Shown: positions 15,836-25,425 of the stretch, in pieces | Position numbering within the stretch: the stretch's first letter is position 1 | How the letters are laid out: the number at the start of each line of letters is the position of its first letter | Assembly (NCBI GenBank): GCA_017303505.1 | Contig: JAFLCP010000031.1 | Span: 1 to 60,011 of the forward strand | Reading direction: 5' to 3' | Origin: Planctomycetota bacterium | GTDB lineage: Bacteria > Planctomycetota > Planctomycetia > Pirellulales > Pirellulaceae | DNA length: 60,011 bases | The notes under the pieces: generated by a model | What the model was told of the DNA's origin: nothing | What the model saw: only the letters and a program-made list of their open reading frames with translations | Database searches by the model: none | Program-made: the position numbers and the translations under genes

Positions 15836-18116
15836 ACGCAGTGGTGAAACCGACATCAATGTATTGGCCTCCACCTGTTTGATGGCAGTGAATGGCGATC
15901 ACATTCTTGCCTTTCACTAATGCCGCTTGGGCTTCTGCGGATATCGGAACGAGCACGTAGTCGGTGGTGTAGCCATTTACCTTAGCTGCTAACACGCCAT
16001 TGATGTAAATTTCTGCATCTTCGTCATGGTGAATCGATAGATAACATTCGGTGTCGGGCTTCAGTTCCAAGTTCCATTCACCGCGCAACCAGATATCTGG
16101 ACTGTCCCAGCGAGTTTTAACCACAGTGCCCGGTGTGTCTGGAGTCCCGAAGCCTCCCTTTCCCTTTTTCCATTGTTCGTCAGCAAACGAGACTTTTTCC
16201 CAACCATTTCCTGGGCCTTCGGTCACATACTTCCATTCGGTTTCCGCATGCCGAGCATCACCGATCAATTTCTTTAGCGAGGGAGTCGGCCCTACCAAAC
16301 GCTGATGCCATTTTTCAAACTGCTCAGGTTTGATTTTTACGATTTCGCGGTCGTAAGTCATCAGGCCGTTGACTTCGATCTCGACGTCTGTGGTTTGCGT
16401 GTAGACAGCAGCAGCCAGGCCTTCGCCGATAAGCGGATAAAGTCGTTGCATGAGCTGAAGATAATTTTGGTCGAGTTCTGCTTGTGAACGGTAGGTTCGG
16501 TATCCCCAGTTATCGTTTTCCTTCCAAAGATGTCCGGCAATCGGGTAGCCAAGCCCCCCGAATTCACCCAACACAGAAACACGCTCCTTCATCACTGGGA
16601 ACATGCCAGGACCAGGATAGTTGTGCATATCTTTCATGTCGCCAAATCCGCGATCGGTCCAGCCGCTCGGGCCATTTACTAAGCGACTTGGATCGTACTT
16701 CTTCACCCAAGCCAGAATATCGTTCGTGTCGTGCTGTCCCCAGCCTTCATTGAAAGGAACCCACACCACAATGCAGGGAAAGAATCGAAGGTGATCGATC
16801 ATTTCCTTGAGTTCAACGCGGAACTGTTGTTTTTCTTCTGCTGTGTATTCAGCATCATCGGCCTGATTGGGTTGCACAAAGTGTTTGCGGCCCTTTTGCA
16901 TCGAGCTCGGCATATCTTGCCAAACGAGTAAGCCAAGTTGATCGCAATGAAAATAAAGTCGCGAAGTTTCGACCTTGATATGTTTGCGAAGCATGTTCAT
17001 GCCCAGCGATTTGAGCACTTCCAAGTCATATCGCATCGCTTCATCGGATGGTGGGGTTAGCAAGCCATCGGGCCACCAACCTTGATCCAGCGGTCCATAT
17101 TGGAAAAGAGGTTTATTATTGAGAAGCAGACGCAGTGTACCATGACTATCAGGCCCGAAGCTGATCTTACGCATGGCCGAGTACGAACCGACGGTGTCCA
17201 CCGTTTTGTCGCCACGGGTAAGGCGAACCGATATCGCATACAGCGCGGGGGTGTCGGGGGTCCAGAGTTTGGGAGATGCGATTGTGAGCGGGATCGTTGG
17301 CCCAACATCGCTGATGGCTTTCGCGACTTCGGTGCCATCTAGGCTAACCGTGATGTGCAGTTTATCACCAGCCTGCGCGGCTTGGACGTCGCATTGGACC
17401 ATCAGTTTACTTTGATCGATATCGGCACTTGGCACAACATTGCGAATGTAAGTTTTGGGGACTTGTTCAAGCCAAACGGTTTGCCAAATTCCAGAAACAG
17501 GTGTGTACCAAATTCCCTCGGGGCGCAATTGTTGTTTGCCGCGTGGTTGAGCTCCCTCGTCACTTGGGTCCCACACTTTCAAGACGACTTCCTGTTTTCC
17601 CTCAGGATTCAAATGAGGAGTCACGTCCAGTGTAAAGGGAGTGGAACCGCCGCGGTGTGTGCCGGCATGTTTGCCGTTCACCCAAACTGTTGCTTCCCAA
17701 TCAACAGCTCCAAAATGGAGCAAAGTGTTTAGCTCGGCAGCATTTGACTCCAGTTCGAAGGTGCGTCGATACCAAAGTTCTTGAGAAGGAAGAACTGTTT
17801 GGGTAACGCCCGATAAACTTGATTCGACGCCAAAAGGAACCAGAATTTGCAGTGGAAATGCAGCTGGTTTCTCGCTCCCTTTGTCAACGATGGAGAGCTC
17901 CCAGAGTCCGTTGAGATTTTTCCAGCTTTGTCGCACCAACTGCGGACGTGGATATTCGGTCCAAGCGTTCTCCGGCGTAACTTCTTTTCCCCAACGCGTC
18001 ATCAATGGAACCTTGCCAGGTTTCCAGCCGCTCGATTCCTGAGCTGTCAGGTGGAACGAAGCCAGGGATAGAAACGACCACACGGTCAGCGCGAGGACTG
18101 GAAATGACTGGTTCAT
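15825..18116 (-). CDS. Secreted glycoside hydrolase family 2 enzyme (beta-galactosidase-like)
   Basis: I start at the ATG at 18116, which gives 763 residues with a signal peptide (MNQSFPVLALTVWSFLSLAS). The in-frame upstream extension to 18329 overlaps deoC and looks non-coding. A sugar-binding jelly-roll region (about 60-230) is followed by an Ig-like domain and a TIM barrel. In the barrel WVPFNEGWGQHD supplies the Asn-Glu acid/base and VLGEFGGLG the nucleophile Glu, as in GH2. The C-terminus has a second beta-sandwich (WLRGEWNLELKP, DEDAEIYINGVLA). It probably acts outside the cytoplasm on beta-linked oligosaccharides. The exact sugar cannot be told. It follows deoC by 55 bases on the same strand. 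Confidence 0.9.
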   Translation of the reverse strand: MNQSFPVLALTVWSFLSLASFHLTAQESSGWKPGKVPLMTRWGKEVTPENAWTEYPRPQLVRQSWKNLNGLWELSIVDKGSEKPAAFPLQILVPFGVESSLSGVTQTVLPSQELWYRRTFELESNAAELNTLLHFGAVDWEATVWVNGKHAGTHRGGSTPFTLDVTPHLNPEGKQEVVLKVWDPSDEGAQPRGKQQLRPEGIWYTPVSGIWQTVWLEQVPKTYIRNVVPSADIDQSKLMVQCDVQAAQAGDKLHITVSLDGTEVAKAISDVGPTIPLTIASPKLWTPDTPALYAISVRLTRGDKTVDTVGSYSAMRKISFGPDSHGTLRLLLNNKPLFQYGPLDQGWWPDGLLTPPSDEAMRYDLEVLKSLGMNMLRKHIKVETSRLYFHCDQLGLLVWQDMPSSMQKGRKHFVQPNQADDAEYTAEEKQQFRVELKEMIDHLRFFPCIVVWVPFNEGWGQHDTNDILAWVKKYDPSRLVNGPSGWTDRGFGDMKDMHNYPGPGMFPVMKERVSVLGEFGGLGYPIAGHLWKENDNWGYRTYRSQAELDQNYLQLMQRLYPLIGEGLAAAVYTQTTDVEIEVNGLMTYDREIVKIKPEQFEKWHQRLVGPTPSLKKLIGDARHAETEWKYVTEGPGNGWEKVSFADEQWKKGKGGFGTPDTPGTVVKTRWDSPDIWLRGEWNLELKPDTECYLSIHHDEDAEIYINGVLAAKVNGYTTDYVLVPISAEAQAALVKGKNVIAIHCHQTGGGQYIDVGFTTASTP

Positions 18117-18171
18117 TTTGGGTGACTTTTGGGGAAGGTGGGGAGAGGAGGAGTTATGTTCGCGATCGGGG

Positions 18172-18900
18172 TTAGTAACCACCTGCGCCACTTGAGCCCT
18201 TAAACTCAATGGCAGGTAGGTCGAGTTGTTTGCGGCATTCATCCAGCATATCTTTGGTGCGACTCGCCCCGCAACGAGTGACGCCAAGTTGTCGCACCTG
18301 CAGTAGGGTTTGGAAATCGCGAACTCCACCCGCAGCTTTGACTTGGGTCGCGGCAGGCGAATGTTGTCTCATCAACGTTAAATCGGCCATGGTCGCTCCG
18401 CTGGAGCCGTAGCCTGTTGATGTCTTCACCCAATCAGCCTTTAGTTCACCGCAGATTTCACACAAGCGAATCTTGTGTTCATCCTTTAGATAGCAGTTTT
18501 CAAAAATGACTTTCACCTTTTTGCCCGCTGCATGAGTTACGGCGATTACCTCAGCAATATCTTGGCGAACATAATCCCAATTGCCCGAGAGAACTTGGGA
18601 AATGTTCACGACCATATCGAGTTCCGTACCACCATCGCGCAAGGCTTGCTCCGCTTCAGCCACTTTGATCACCGTTTTATGTCCACCGTGTGGAAAGCCG
18701 ATCGTGGTGCTAGGCTGGACCGTTGAACCCACAAGTAAGTCTGAACAACGTTGTAAGTAATACGGCATGATGCACACACTGGCGACGTCGTATGCGACAG
18801 CGAGTTTGCAACCATTCTCCAATTCTTTTTCCGTCAGATTGGGCTGCAACAACGAATGATCGATCATTTTGGAAAAGTCGAGATAGGTGAGCGGTGCCAT
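18172..18900 (-). CDS. deoC: Deoxyribose-phosphate aldolase
   Basis: This 242-residue enzyme (start chosen at ATG 18900, MAPLTYLDFSKMIDHSLL) cleaves 2-deoxyribose 5-phosphate to glyceraldehyde 3-phosphate and acetaldehyde in nucleoside catabolism. Conserved features are IDHSLLQPNLTE, ASVCIMPYYL, TTIGFPHGGH, ELDMVVN, KVIFENCYL and the Schiff-base lysine region DWVKTSTGYGSSGATM, then KAAGGVRD. A longer in-frame version to 19056 would overlap the upstream oxidoreductase by more than 100 bases and is rejected. It sits 38 bases behind that gene and before the GH2 gene, in a same-strand run. Confidence 0.95.
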   Translation of the reverse strand: MAPLTYLDFSKMIDHSLLQPNLTEKELENGCKLAVAYDVASVCIMPYYLQRCSDLLVGSTVQPSTTIGFPHGGHKTVIKVAEAEQALRDGGTELDMVVNISQVLSGNWDYVRQDIAEVIAVTHAAGKKVKVIFENCYLKDEHKIRLCEICGELKADWVKTSTGYGSSGATMADLTLMRQHSPAATQVKAAGGVRDFQTLLQVRQLGVTRCGASRTKDMLDECRKQLDLPAIEFKGSSGAGGY

Positions 18901-18938
18901 TTTGTTATCCAAGTGTTTGTAATGTGAGATTGTCTGGA

Positions 18939-20933
18939 TCAGCATTCTACACGAACGACAGGATTGCCGAAGGTGCTGCCACCACCTAGATCCGTTAGGC
19001 GTTGGCTGGTTAATTCGTTGAGGCTCTTTTTGTCGGGGGAAAATTTGGGCCACCATTGTCCAAGAGCTACCAAAACTCCTTGACGTGCATCGCTGCTGAC
19101 AATCGCTTGTCGACTAATGGTTCCAGTGCGGCTCGTAATTCGAACGACTGCGCCGTCGGTCACGCCATAACGAGTTGCGTCATCCGGATGAATGATGACC
19201 TGCGGTTGGTTACCAGCCATTTTTCGAATGCTCTCAAGATTGCCCATGCTGGTATTCAAAATAAACGGGCCAGGAGGGGAGATGAGTCGTAAAGGAAATT
19301 CTGGAGTGGGTTGTTCTTCAAAATGGAGCTGTTGCGGTGATGGAGAAAAGTGAATTTTCTTGTCCGCATGGTGTGAGCCATGGATGTAGGGACGAAAGTT
19401 CTCCCCTAGATGCATTTTGATAAAGCGTGCCTTCTGCAAGCGTTCCCAGGTTACGTCTTGCATAAATGGATGTTGGCTCGAAACCAGATTCTCGGCCAAT
19501 TGATGCGATGTCCAATGGAGAGTGGGCTCGGCTAACTGCAGTCGCTTTGCGAGTTCACGGAAGAACCATGTATTCGGTTTACATTCGCCGCGGGGCTCGA
19601 CCACAGGTTCAGACCATTGCAGATAATAGTGGCCGTACGAGGTATAGAGATCTGGGTGTTCTAAGAAGTCGGTGGCGGGGAGTAAGTAATCGGCGTAATC
19701 GGCCGTATCCGTTTGGAAATGTTCCAGCACAACGGTAAAGAGATCGTCGCGCGACAGGCCCTTTGCAACACCGCTGGAGTCGGGAGCCACGGCCGCCGGA
19801 TTGGAATTGAAAACGAATAAAGCTTGGATCGGTTGCGATTGTCGTGCGAGCTCATCAGCCAACAAATTCATGTTCACGGTACGCACATTCGGTTGGCGCA
19901 AGTGTTCGCCACGGTTTAGTCGATGGTTTAGATGAAAGGCCCCGCTGGTTGAAAGAGTGGCACCGCCACCTGCATGTTGCCAGGCGCCTGTGAGGGCTGG
20001 TAACAAGGTGATGGCTCGTAAGGCATTACCACCTCCTTCATTGCGTGTTAAGCCATAGCCCACTTTGATGAAGCTGGCTCGCGTGGTTGCATATTGCTGA
20101 ATCACCTGACGCAATCGCACAGCATCTATGCCACAGAAATCGGCGGTGCGTTCGATGGTCCAAAGTTCACAAGCTTGACGATAGTCATCGAGATTGTTGG
20201 CGTGCTGTTCGAGGTAGGCACTATCATGCCAATTTTGGTGGAGTATTTCACGTCCAAAGGCCAACGCCAAAGCCGCATCGGTACCTACACGGATCTGCCA
20301 GTGCTCATCACTGAAACGGCTTGTTTCGTTGCGAAACGGATCGATATGCAGAATATGGGCTCCATTTTGGCGAGCCTCTTTGAGCCAGGGGGCGAAATGC
20401 GAATTGCTGCGCAGGGCGTTGATTCCCCATAGGATGATGAAACGACTTTTCGATGCTTCTTCAGGATCCACCCCGAGTTTGAATGGGCCATAGTTGGCTT
20501 CCCAGGCTGCACTGCCAGTCGCAGCGCAGATGGACCAGTCGAGTTCTAAAGCCCCTAACGCGCGAAAGAAGGCGAGAGGATGTTGCGATTCAATAACCCC
20601 CATCGTTCCGCAATAGCAGTACGGCAGAACAGATTGCGGGCCATGCGTTTTGAGGATTTCTTGAACGCGGGAGCTTATTTCATCGAGAGCAGTTTCCCAT
20701 GAAATGCGTTCAAACTTTCCAGAGCCCTTTGGGCCTATGCGTCGTTGTGGATAGAGCAATCGATCGGGATGTTCGTGTCGCTCTGGATAACGATACATCT
20801 TGGCACATGCAAATCCGCGTGTGATGGGATGATCTGGATTGCCTTCCAATTTGACAACTCGACCATTGTCAACCGTGATGTGCAAAGCGCAAGTATCAGG
20901 ACAATCGAGTGCACAAACAGAGGGCAACTTCAT
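18939..20933 (-). CDS. Molybdopterin-dependent oxidoreductase (DMSO reductase superfamily)
   Basis: The product is 664 residues from ATG 20933. An in-frame TTG five codons upstream is a weaker choice. The N-terminus CALDCPDTCALHI plus FACAK gives four Cys spaced as in the 4Fe-4S site of the family. The molybdopterin-binding body shows RISWETALDEI, ATGSAAWEANYG, ILWGINALRSN, GYGLTRNEGGG, ADYADYLLPATDFLEH and a C-terminal MopB-binding domain (VIIHPDDATRYGVTDGAVV). No Tat or Sec signal is visible, so a cytoplasmic enzyme is likely. Substrate is unknown. The organisation resembles polysulfide/thiosulfate- or formate-dehydrogenase-like single-subunit members. No small-subunit or chaperone gene lies beside it. 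Neighbours are an SDR epimerase and deoC. Confidence 0.9.
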   Translation of the reverse strand: MKLPSVCALDCPDTCALHITVDNGRVVKLEGNPDHPITRGFACAKMYRYPERHEHPDRLLYPQRRIGPKGSGKFERISWETALDEISSRVQEILKTHGPQSVLPYCYCGTMGVIESQHPLAFFRALGALELDWSICAATGSAAWEANYGPFKLGVDPEEASKSRFIILWGINALRSNSHFAPWLKEARQNGAHILHIDPFRNETSRFSDEHWQIRVGTDAALALAFGREILHQNWHDSAYLEQHANNLDDYRQACELWTIERTADFCGIDAVRLRQVIQQYATTRASFIKVGYGLTRNEGGGNALRAITLLPALTGAWQHAGGGATLSTSGAFHLNHRLNRGEHLRQPNVRTVNMNLLADELARQSQPIQALFVFNSNPAAVAPDSSGVAKGLSRDDLFTVVLEHFQTDTADYADYLLPATDFLEHPDLYTSYGHYYLQWSEPVVEPRGECKPNTWFFRELAKRLQLAEPTLHWTSHQLAENLVSSQHPFMQDVTWERLQKARFIKMHLGENFRPYIHGSHHADKKIHFSPSPQQLHFEEQPTPEFPLRLISPPGPFILNTSMGNLESIRKMAGNQPQVIIHPDDATRYGVTDGAVVRITSRTGTISRQAIVSSDARQGVLVALGQWWPKFSPDKKSLNELTSQRLTDLGGGSTFGNPVVRVEC

Positions 20934-20995
20934 ATTTCGAGTTTCCAAAGACGTACATAACTTCGAGCTATGGAAGCGGCCTTACTTTGGTGCGA

Positions 20996-21997
20996 TCAGG
21001 CCATTCCGTTTTGTTTTAGCCAGTTCCAGGCGTCTGCTATTATGGTGTTTATTTCTCGAAATTGATATCCGAGGATGCGAGTTGCTTTGTCGCTTGAGTA
21101 ATAGTGGTATTGAGCTGACATGCGTACAACGGCAGAGTTAACATCCCCTTCTTTGCCTGTGAATTTGCTGGCAATATCGCCGATAAGGGCCGTGGTTAAC
21201 ATCGTAACACGGTCCATGCGCCACAGAGGACGTACGGCTCCGGTTACATCCGAAATGGCTCGCCACAAATCGAGATAGGAAAGATTGTGACCGGCGAGAA
21301 TAAAATGTTCACCAGCCTTCCCCGTCGATAGTGCCGAAATAATGCCAGACGCAACATCGCGAGCATCGCAAAGGCTGCAACCTCCGCGCGGAGAGAGTAG
21401 AGGATAGTTCCGCGTTAGTCCAACCAACATTTTTCCGGAGGATAGTTTCCAGTCAAACGGGCCCAGCATAAATCCGGGATGAACGGTGACTGCATTTAAG
21501 CCTTTTGAAATCCACTTGCCAACTTCGACATCAGCTTCGCGTTTAGACACAACATAGGTGCTGGGGATGTTGAGTTTGCCATAGGGAGTATCTTCGTTGG
21601 CGGGAGTTTCGTTGCCGGTGAGGCCCAGCGCATTGACAGTCGAAACATGCACCAAGCGTTGTTGGTTTTCAAAGGCGACACGGGCCATATTCGAGCTTCC
21701 CGTCACATTGATTCGCCTTTGTTTGTCTAACCCTTGCCAGCCAATGTGAATATCACCTGCAGCGTGAACGATATGTGAGCAGCCTTGGGCGGCTTTTCGA
21801 ATGGACTCTATATCAGTGATGTCACCATCGTGAATTACCAGCGGCTCTCCGCTGTGATTGCATAGGCCGTTGAGTGCGCGGCGATCCGATTTGGTTCGGA
21901 CTAAGACTTCCGCTTGGATACCGTGCGCGAGGCATTCACGGAGGACATTATTGCCCAACATGCCAGTAGCGCCAGTGATCAAAACTCTAATACTCAT
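20996..21997 (-). CDS. NAD-dependent epimerase/dehydratase (extended SDR)
   Basis: This 333-residue protein has an N-terminal Rossmann motif VLITGATGMLGNNVLRE (GxxGxxG, residues 9-15). An acidic segment DGDITD follows, then HAAGDIH, the STYVVSKREAD segment with the catalytic Tyr-x3-Lys, and VHPGFMLGPFD. These place it in the extended short-chain dehydrogenase family with nucleotide-sugar epimerases, dihydroflavonol reductases and hopanoid-associated HpnA-like sugar epimerases. No substrate can be assigned. It lies 33 bases downstream of arfB and 62 bases upstream of the molybdopterin enzyme on the same strand. Confidence 0.9.
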   Translation of the reverse strand: MSIRVLITGATGMLGNNVLRECLAHGIQAEVLVRTKSDRRALNGLCNHSGEPLVIHDGDITDIESIRKAAQGCSHIVHAAGDIHIGWQGLDKQRRINVTGSSNMARVAFENQQRLVHVSTVNALGLTGNETPANEDTPYGKLNIPSTYVVSKREADVEVGKWISKGLNAVTVHPGFMLGPFDWKLSSGKMLVGLTRNYPLLSPRGGCSLCDARDVASGIISALSTGKAGEHFILAGHNLSYLDLWRAISDVTGAVRPLWRMDRVTMLTTALIGDIASKFTGKEGDVNSAVVRMSAQYHYYSSDKATRILGYQFREINTIIADAWNWLKQNGMA

Positions 21998-22030
21998 CGT
22001 TGTAAAGCAAGAAGAAAAACGGTGGAGCGG

Positions 22031-22456
22031 TTAATCGGATGGCGAGCGACGTCCGGCCTTCTTTTCAGCGTGTCGTTTTTTGTTGTCCAAGCGACGGCGA
22101 GTCGATGAGTAAGAGGGCTTGGTAGCTTTCCGAACGCGCGGTGTATGTAAGGCTTGTAGAATCATGGACCGGAGTTTGGATTCGCATCGCGCAATATTCT
22201 TTGGCTGATCACGGTATTCATCGCAACTCAGGATCAAATCCCCTTCGGTTGTGATCCGATTCGCGGCCGCGATTTTAAGGCGATCTAAGGCAGCAGGAGG
22301 GAGCGTTTGATTGCGCAGGATTTCCCAACGCAAAATGGCTTTGCTGTTCACTTTGTTCACATTTTGGCCACCTGGCCCACCACTGCGGGCAAATTGCCAA
22401 TGAATTTCGCTCTCTGGAATGATCAGAGAGGTTGTGATAACCAAGTCCCTCTTCAT
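22031..22456 (-). CDS. arfB: Alternative ribosome-rescue factor ArfB (peptidyl-tRNA hydrolase domain)
   Basis: This 141-residue class I release-factor-like protein contains FARSGGPGGQNVNKVNS with the catalytic GGQ at about 29-31. Its basic C-terminal tail (STRRRLDNKKRHAEKKAGRR) is the part that in ArfB/YaeJ enters the empty mRNA channel of stalled ribosomes. It hydrolyses peptidyl-tRNA on non-stop complexes independently of a stop codon. The codon-recognition domain of RF1/RF2 is absent, as expected. It is the first gene of a minus-strand run, and a short divergent region of 68 bases separates it from the plus-strand PQQ-propeller gene. Confidence 0.93.
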   Translation of the reverse strand: MKRDLVITTSLIIPESEIHWQFARSGGPGGQNVNKVNSKAILRWEILRNQTLPPAALDRLKIAAANRITTEGDLILSCDEYRDQPKNIARCESKLRSMILQALHTPRVRKATKPSYSSTRRRLDNKKRHAEKKAGRRSPSD

Positions 22457-22524
22457 AAGATATCTTCTGCACTCACCTTCATTTCCTACCTACCCTACGC
22501 TCAATTGTAGCGAGACAATTCACT

Positions 22525-23988
22525 ATGGTACGGCACGATGTCCGAAAAAACGGAGTTTCTCTCCGTTTTCAGAACCTTTCCCAGTCAGCATTTCGGTTGG
22601 CAATACTCGCCTGGAGCATCTTCGCTGGACTTTATTATTCCAGTTTGGTAAGTGCCCAAGAAGTAAATTCCGTGGCAGTTACCGATCTGAGGACCAGAAA
22701 AAGCGGTGCAGATTGGTCGCAATTTTTGGGGCCCCGTGGAGATGGCACGTCGAGCGAAACGGGGATTCGCAAAGAGTGGAAAACCGATCCTCCGAAGATT
22801 ATCTGGACCCAAAAGTTGGGCACTAGTTACGGCATTGGGGCGACATCAAATGGGCGTTATTTTCAGTTTTGTCGTTATGGCAATTCGGAACGCCTAACCT
22901 GTGTGAATGCAGAAACTGGAGCTGAGATTTGGAAGTGGGAAGCGCCTGTCGAATACAGCGATATGTATGGTTACAACAATGGTCCGCGCACCAGTCCTGT
23001 TGTCGACAATGAACGCGTTTATGTTTTTGGTGTCGCAGGACGCTTGGCTTGCCTCAACGTGATGACTGGAACGTTGATTTGGGAAAAACAAACGAACGAA
23101 GAGTACCATGTTGTTCCCAACTTCTTCGGCGTAGGGAGTACACCGATTGTGGTTGGTGATCTTCTGTGGGTGATGATAGGTGGTTCGGATGCCGAGAAAG
23201 CGAAGTATGTGCTGCCTGGCCAGTTGGATGATGTTGAAGGAAATGGAACGGGAGTGGTTGCCTTCGATAAACGAACGGGCCAGGAAGTTTTCCGGTGCAG
23301 CAACGAGCTTGCCAGCTATGCGTCGCCTGTGCGTACGCCTCACCTGCGCGACCAAGGGATCGATCTGCTGTTTTTCATGCGTGGCGGACTATTGGGAATC
23401 AATGCGGAAAAGGGAACGGAGGCATTCTTCGAGCCGTGGCGAAGTTCCACGATGGAGAGCGTGAATGCTGCTTGCCCTGTGGTGCATAGAAACGAAGTTT
23501 TGATCTCAGAAACCTACTCGATTGGTAGTCAACTGTTGAAGCTGGAAAATGGGACAGTGACATCGCAGTGGAAGGATGGGGCAAGACAGCGCGAGCAAGC
23601 GTTTCGAGCGCATTGGGCGACGCCCATTTTGGTCGACGGCTATTTGTACGGCTGCAGCGGTCGCAATCAACCGGATGCTGATTTGCGCTGCATTCGCTGG
23701 TCTGACGGTAAAGTGATGTGGGCCGCCCGAACTCATGAACGAATGAGTTTATTGCACGTAGATGGCCATTTCATCGTGTTGGGGGAAGATGGCCGTTTGC
23801 TGTTGATGAAAGTCAATCCAGAAAAGCCTGAGGTCATTGGCGAATTGGATTTATACGCGACTAAAGATCCAGTGGATGGTCAACCACTGTTGTCGGCACC
23901 TTGTTGGGCAGCCCCCGTGTTATCGCATGGATTGCTTTATTTGCGAGGAAACGATCGTGTGGTATGTATGGAGTTGATTCCGAAATGA
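22525..23988 (+). CDS. Secreted PQQ-like beta-propeller repeat protein
   Basis: The 487-residue product has a long signal region ending near LYYSSLVSAQE. The mature part starts with DWSQFLGPRGDGTS, the hallmark of the planctomycete outer-membrane-biogenesis BamB/PQQ-like propeller family. Successive blades contain GxxxW motifs such as ETGAEIWKWEAP, MTGTLIWEKQT and SDGKVMWAART. It is probably an extracytoplasmic eight-bladed propeller with a scaffold or binding role. Quinone binding cannot be judged from sequence alone. It stands alone between a divergent arfB and a convergent isomerase gene. Confidence 0.88.
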   Translation: MVRHDVRKNGVSLRFQNLSQSAFRLAILAWSIFAGLYYSSLVSAQEVNSVAVTDLRTRKSGADWSQFLGPRGDGTSSETGIRKEWKTDPPKIIWTQKLGTSYGIGATSNGRYFQFCRYGNSERLTCVNAETGAEIWKWEAPVEYSDMYGYNNGPRTSPVVDNERVYVFGVAGRLACLNVMTGTLIWEKQTNEEYHVVPNFFGVGSTPIVVGDLLWVMIGGSDAEKAKYVLPGQLDDVEGNGTGVVAFDKRTGQEVFRCSNELASYASPVRTPHLRDQGIDLLFFMRGGLLGINAEKGTEAFFEPWRSSTMESVNAACPVVHRNEVLISETYSIGSQLLKLENGTVTSQWKDGARQREQAFRAHWATPILVDGYLYGCSGRNQPDADLRCIRWSDGKVMWAARTHERMSLLHVDGHFIVLGEDGRLLLMKVNPEKPEVIGELDLYATKDPVDGQPLLSAPCWAAPVLSHGLLYLRGNDRVVCMELIPK

Positions 23989-24010
23989 TCGCCACATCGA
24001 ACCTGCAACA

Positions 24011-24811
24011 CTAAGTGCAAGATTCAACCCACGCCTTGGCCGATTCGATCACGGTGTTGTAGTCAACGTTCTCAAGTTCTTCTCCCAGCAACTCGATCTC
24101 CAAATAGCCGTTGTAGTGATGGCTAGTTAGGAGATGCATGATTTGCGGCAAGGGCAAATTGCCTTGTCCAAGAAGGCAGCGATTCTGTTCGCCCATAGGA
24201 GCATGTTTCGAATCGCCGAGTTGTACCAAATGGATATAGGGAAGGATCTCGGGCAGCCAGTGCAAGACACGGGGATCTTGCGCTAAGTGGTAACAGTCGA
24301 ACACTAGTCCAAGGTTGGGTAAGCCCAACTCTGCGATTAGATCCAGCGTTTGCGGTAGTTCGGTAATGAAGGTGAAGTCATGAGCGCACCCTATGTGCAT
24401 CGGCTCAAGAGCTAACTTCACTCCGACAGCTTGGGCTGCTTCACTCATTTCGCGAAGTGCGGTCTTGAGCAATCGCATCGCGTGTTTGTGGATATGACCA
24501 CTTTGGCCACCCGACAACACGACGACGCTTTCCGCTTTCAGATGGCCTGCGAGCTCCAATGCATCAAAAGCATCGTGCATGCTATCTCGAAAGGGACGTC
24601 CATCGCTCCCCGTGAAGCCGCCAACCCATTGCAAGGACGAAACGCTCATACCATGTTCGGCGAGCAATTCGATACCCTTTTCGTCGCCGTATTCGGCCAG
24701 TTTGGGTCGCCAAATGCCGAGTGCGGAGAATCCAGCTTGACGATAGTGAAGGACATCTTCCTCGAAGCCCCAACGATATGTGGACAATTCGCTGACTGAG
24801 AGCTTCAACAT
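24011..24811 (-). CDS. TIM-barrel sugar phosphate isomerase/epimerase
   Basis: The start is set at ATG 24811, with AAGGAAAG just upstream, giving 266 residues. Extension to 24940 adds a non-homologous stretch. The xylose-isomerase-like barrel shows GFSALGIWRPKLAEYG, VVVLSGGQSGH, LALEPMHIG, LGLVFDCYHL, IHLVQLGDSKH and YLEIELLGEEL. The Glu, Asp, His and Glu of these strands are the expected metal ligands. The family includes hexulose-phosphate epimerases, hydroxypyruvate isomerases and inosose dehydratases, and no specific substrate can be assigned. It is convergent with the PQQ-propeller gene, with a 22-base gap. Confidence 0.88.
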   Translation of the reverse strand: MLKLSVSELSTYRWGFEEDVLHYRQAGFSALGIWRPKLAEYGDEKGIELLAEHGMSVSSLQWVGGFTGSDGRPFRDSMHDAFDALELAGHLKAESVVVLSGGQSGHIHKHAMRLLKTALREMSEAAQAVGVKLALEPMHIGCAHDFTFITELPQTLDLIAELGLPNLGLVFDCYHLAQDPRVLHWLPEILPYIHLVQLGDSKHAPMGEQNRCLLGQGNLPLPQIMHLLTSHHYNGYLEIELLGEELENVDYNTVIESAKAWVESCT

Positions 24812-25361
24812 CCGTGCTGCTTTCCTTGCGGAGGAGAAAAGGATGACTAGTGGGAAGAGAAGTATGCCGAGATTGTTGGCCCCTGTAAAGCAAGATTGCG
24901 AAATAAAACCCAATACCCGTCTCCTGGCACAGCTGCCCAAAAAGCGGGCAGCAAATCCGTGATAATCGATAGGTTTGCTAGCGTGTTTGCTGAGTTAGTG
25001 GGCAAGAGAGTTTAAGCCCGGAAATGGTGTTGATTGGGGTAAGATTTCTTCTGATGGCGTAAGTGTTTGTGTTGCTTAGGTTTACGGAAAGTTCAGAAAA
25101 TCGGTTTCGATTTCGGTCAGTTTTTGGCACAGGGTGTGCATAAAGGGAAAGCGGGATCAAGGTTAGGACGGCTAACTGTGAGAGGTAATGCCGTTCCGCA
25201 GAACAACGAAAGGGGCCGGAAAACTTAACAACGTTATTATTTTTTACGCGTGCCTGGCGTCGTCGCCACTCGCTAGTGAGCTAAGGGCGGGAGAGGACCT
25301 TTAGTTTACGAATGGGTTTCGACGACGCTTTTATTTTGCGCACAGCTTTCGAATGCGTGCA
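24812..25361. other. Intergenic region without recognisable gene
   Basis: About 550 bases. Frames on both strands are short and lack domain or ribosome-site support. The part next to 24811 holds the leader of the isomerase gene. The rest shows no clear hairpin until the terminator of the TraB-like gene at 25362. Confidence 0.5.
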
Positions 25362-25391
25362 TAAAAAAAGGGTCAACTTCCATTGACCCTC
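25362..25391 (-). terminator. Rho-independent terminator of the TraB-like gene
   Basis: Read on the minus strand, AGGGTCAA pairs with TTGACCCT (25383-25390 with 25369-25376) around a 6-base loop. It is followed by a run of seven T residues (the A tract at 25363-25369 on plus). It lies 35 bases after the stop of the TraB/TIKI-like gene. Confidence 0.85.
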
Positions 25392-25425
25392 TTTCAAATT
25401 TTTTGACGCTGAACTGTTTTTCGCA

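Noticed and set aside
15825-18329. Long version of the GH2 gene starting at 18329
   Set aside because: The extra 71 codons overlap deoC and precede a normal signal peptide; ATG 18116 is a better start.
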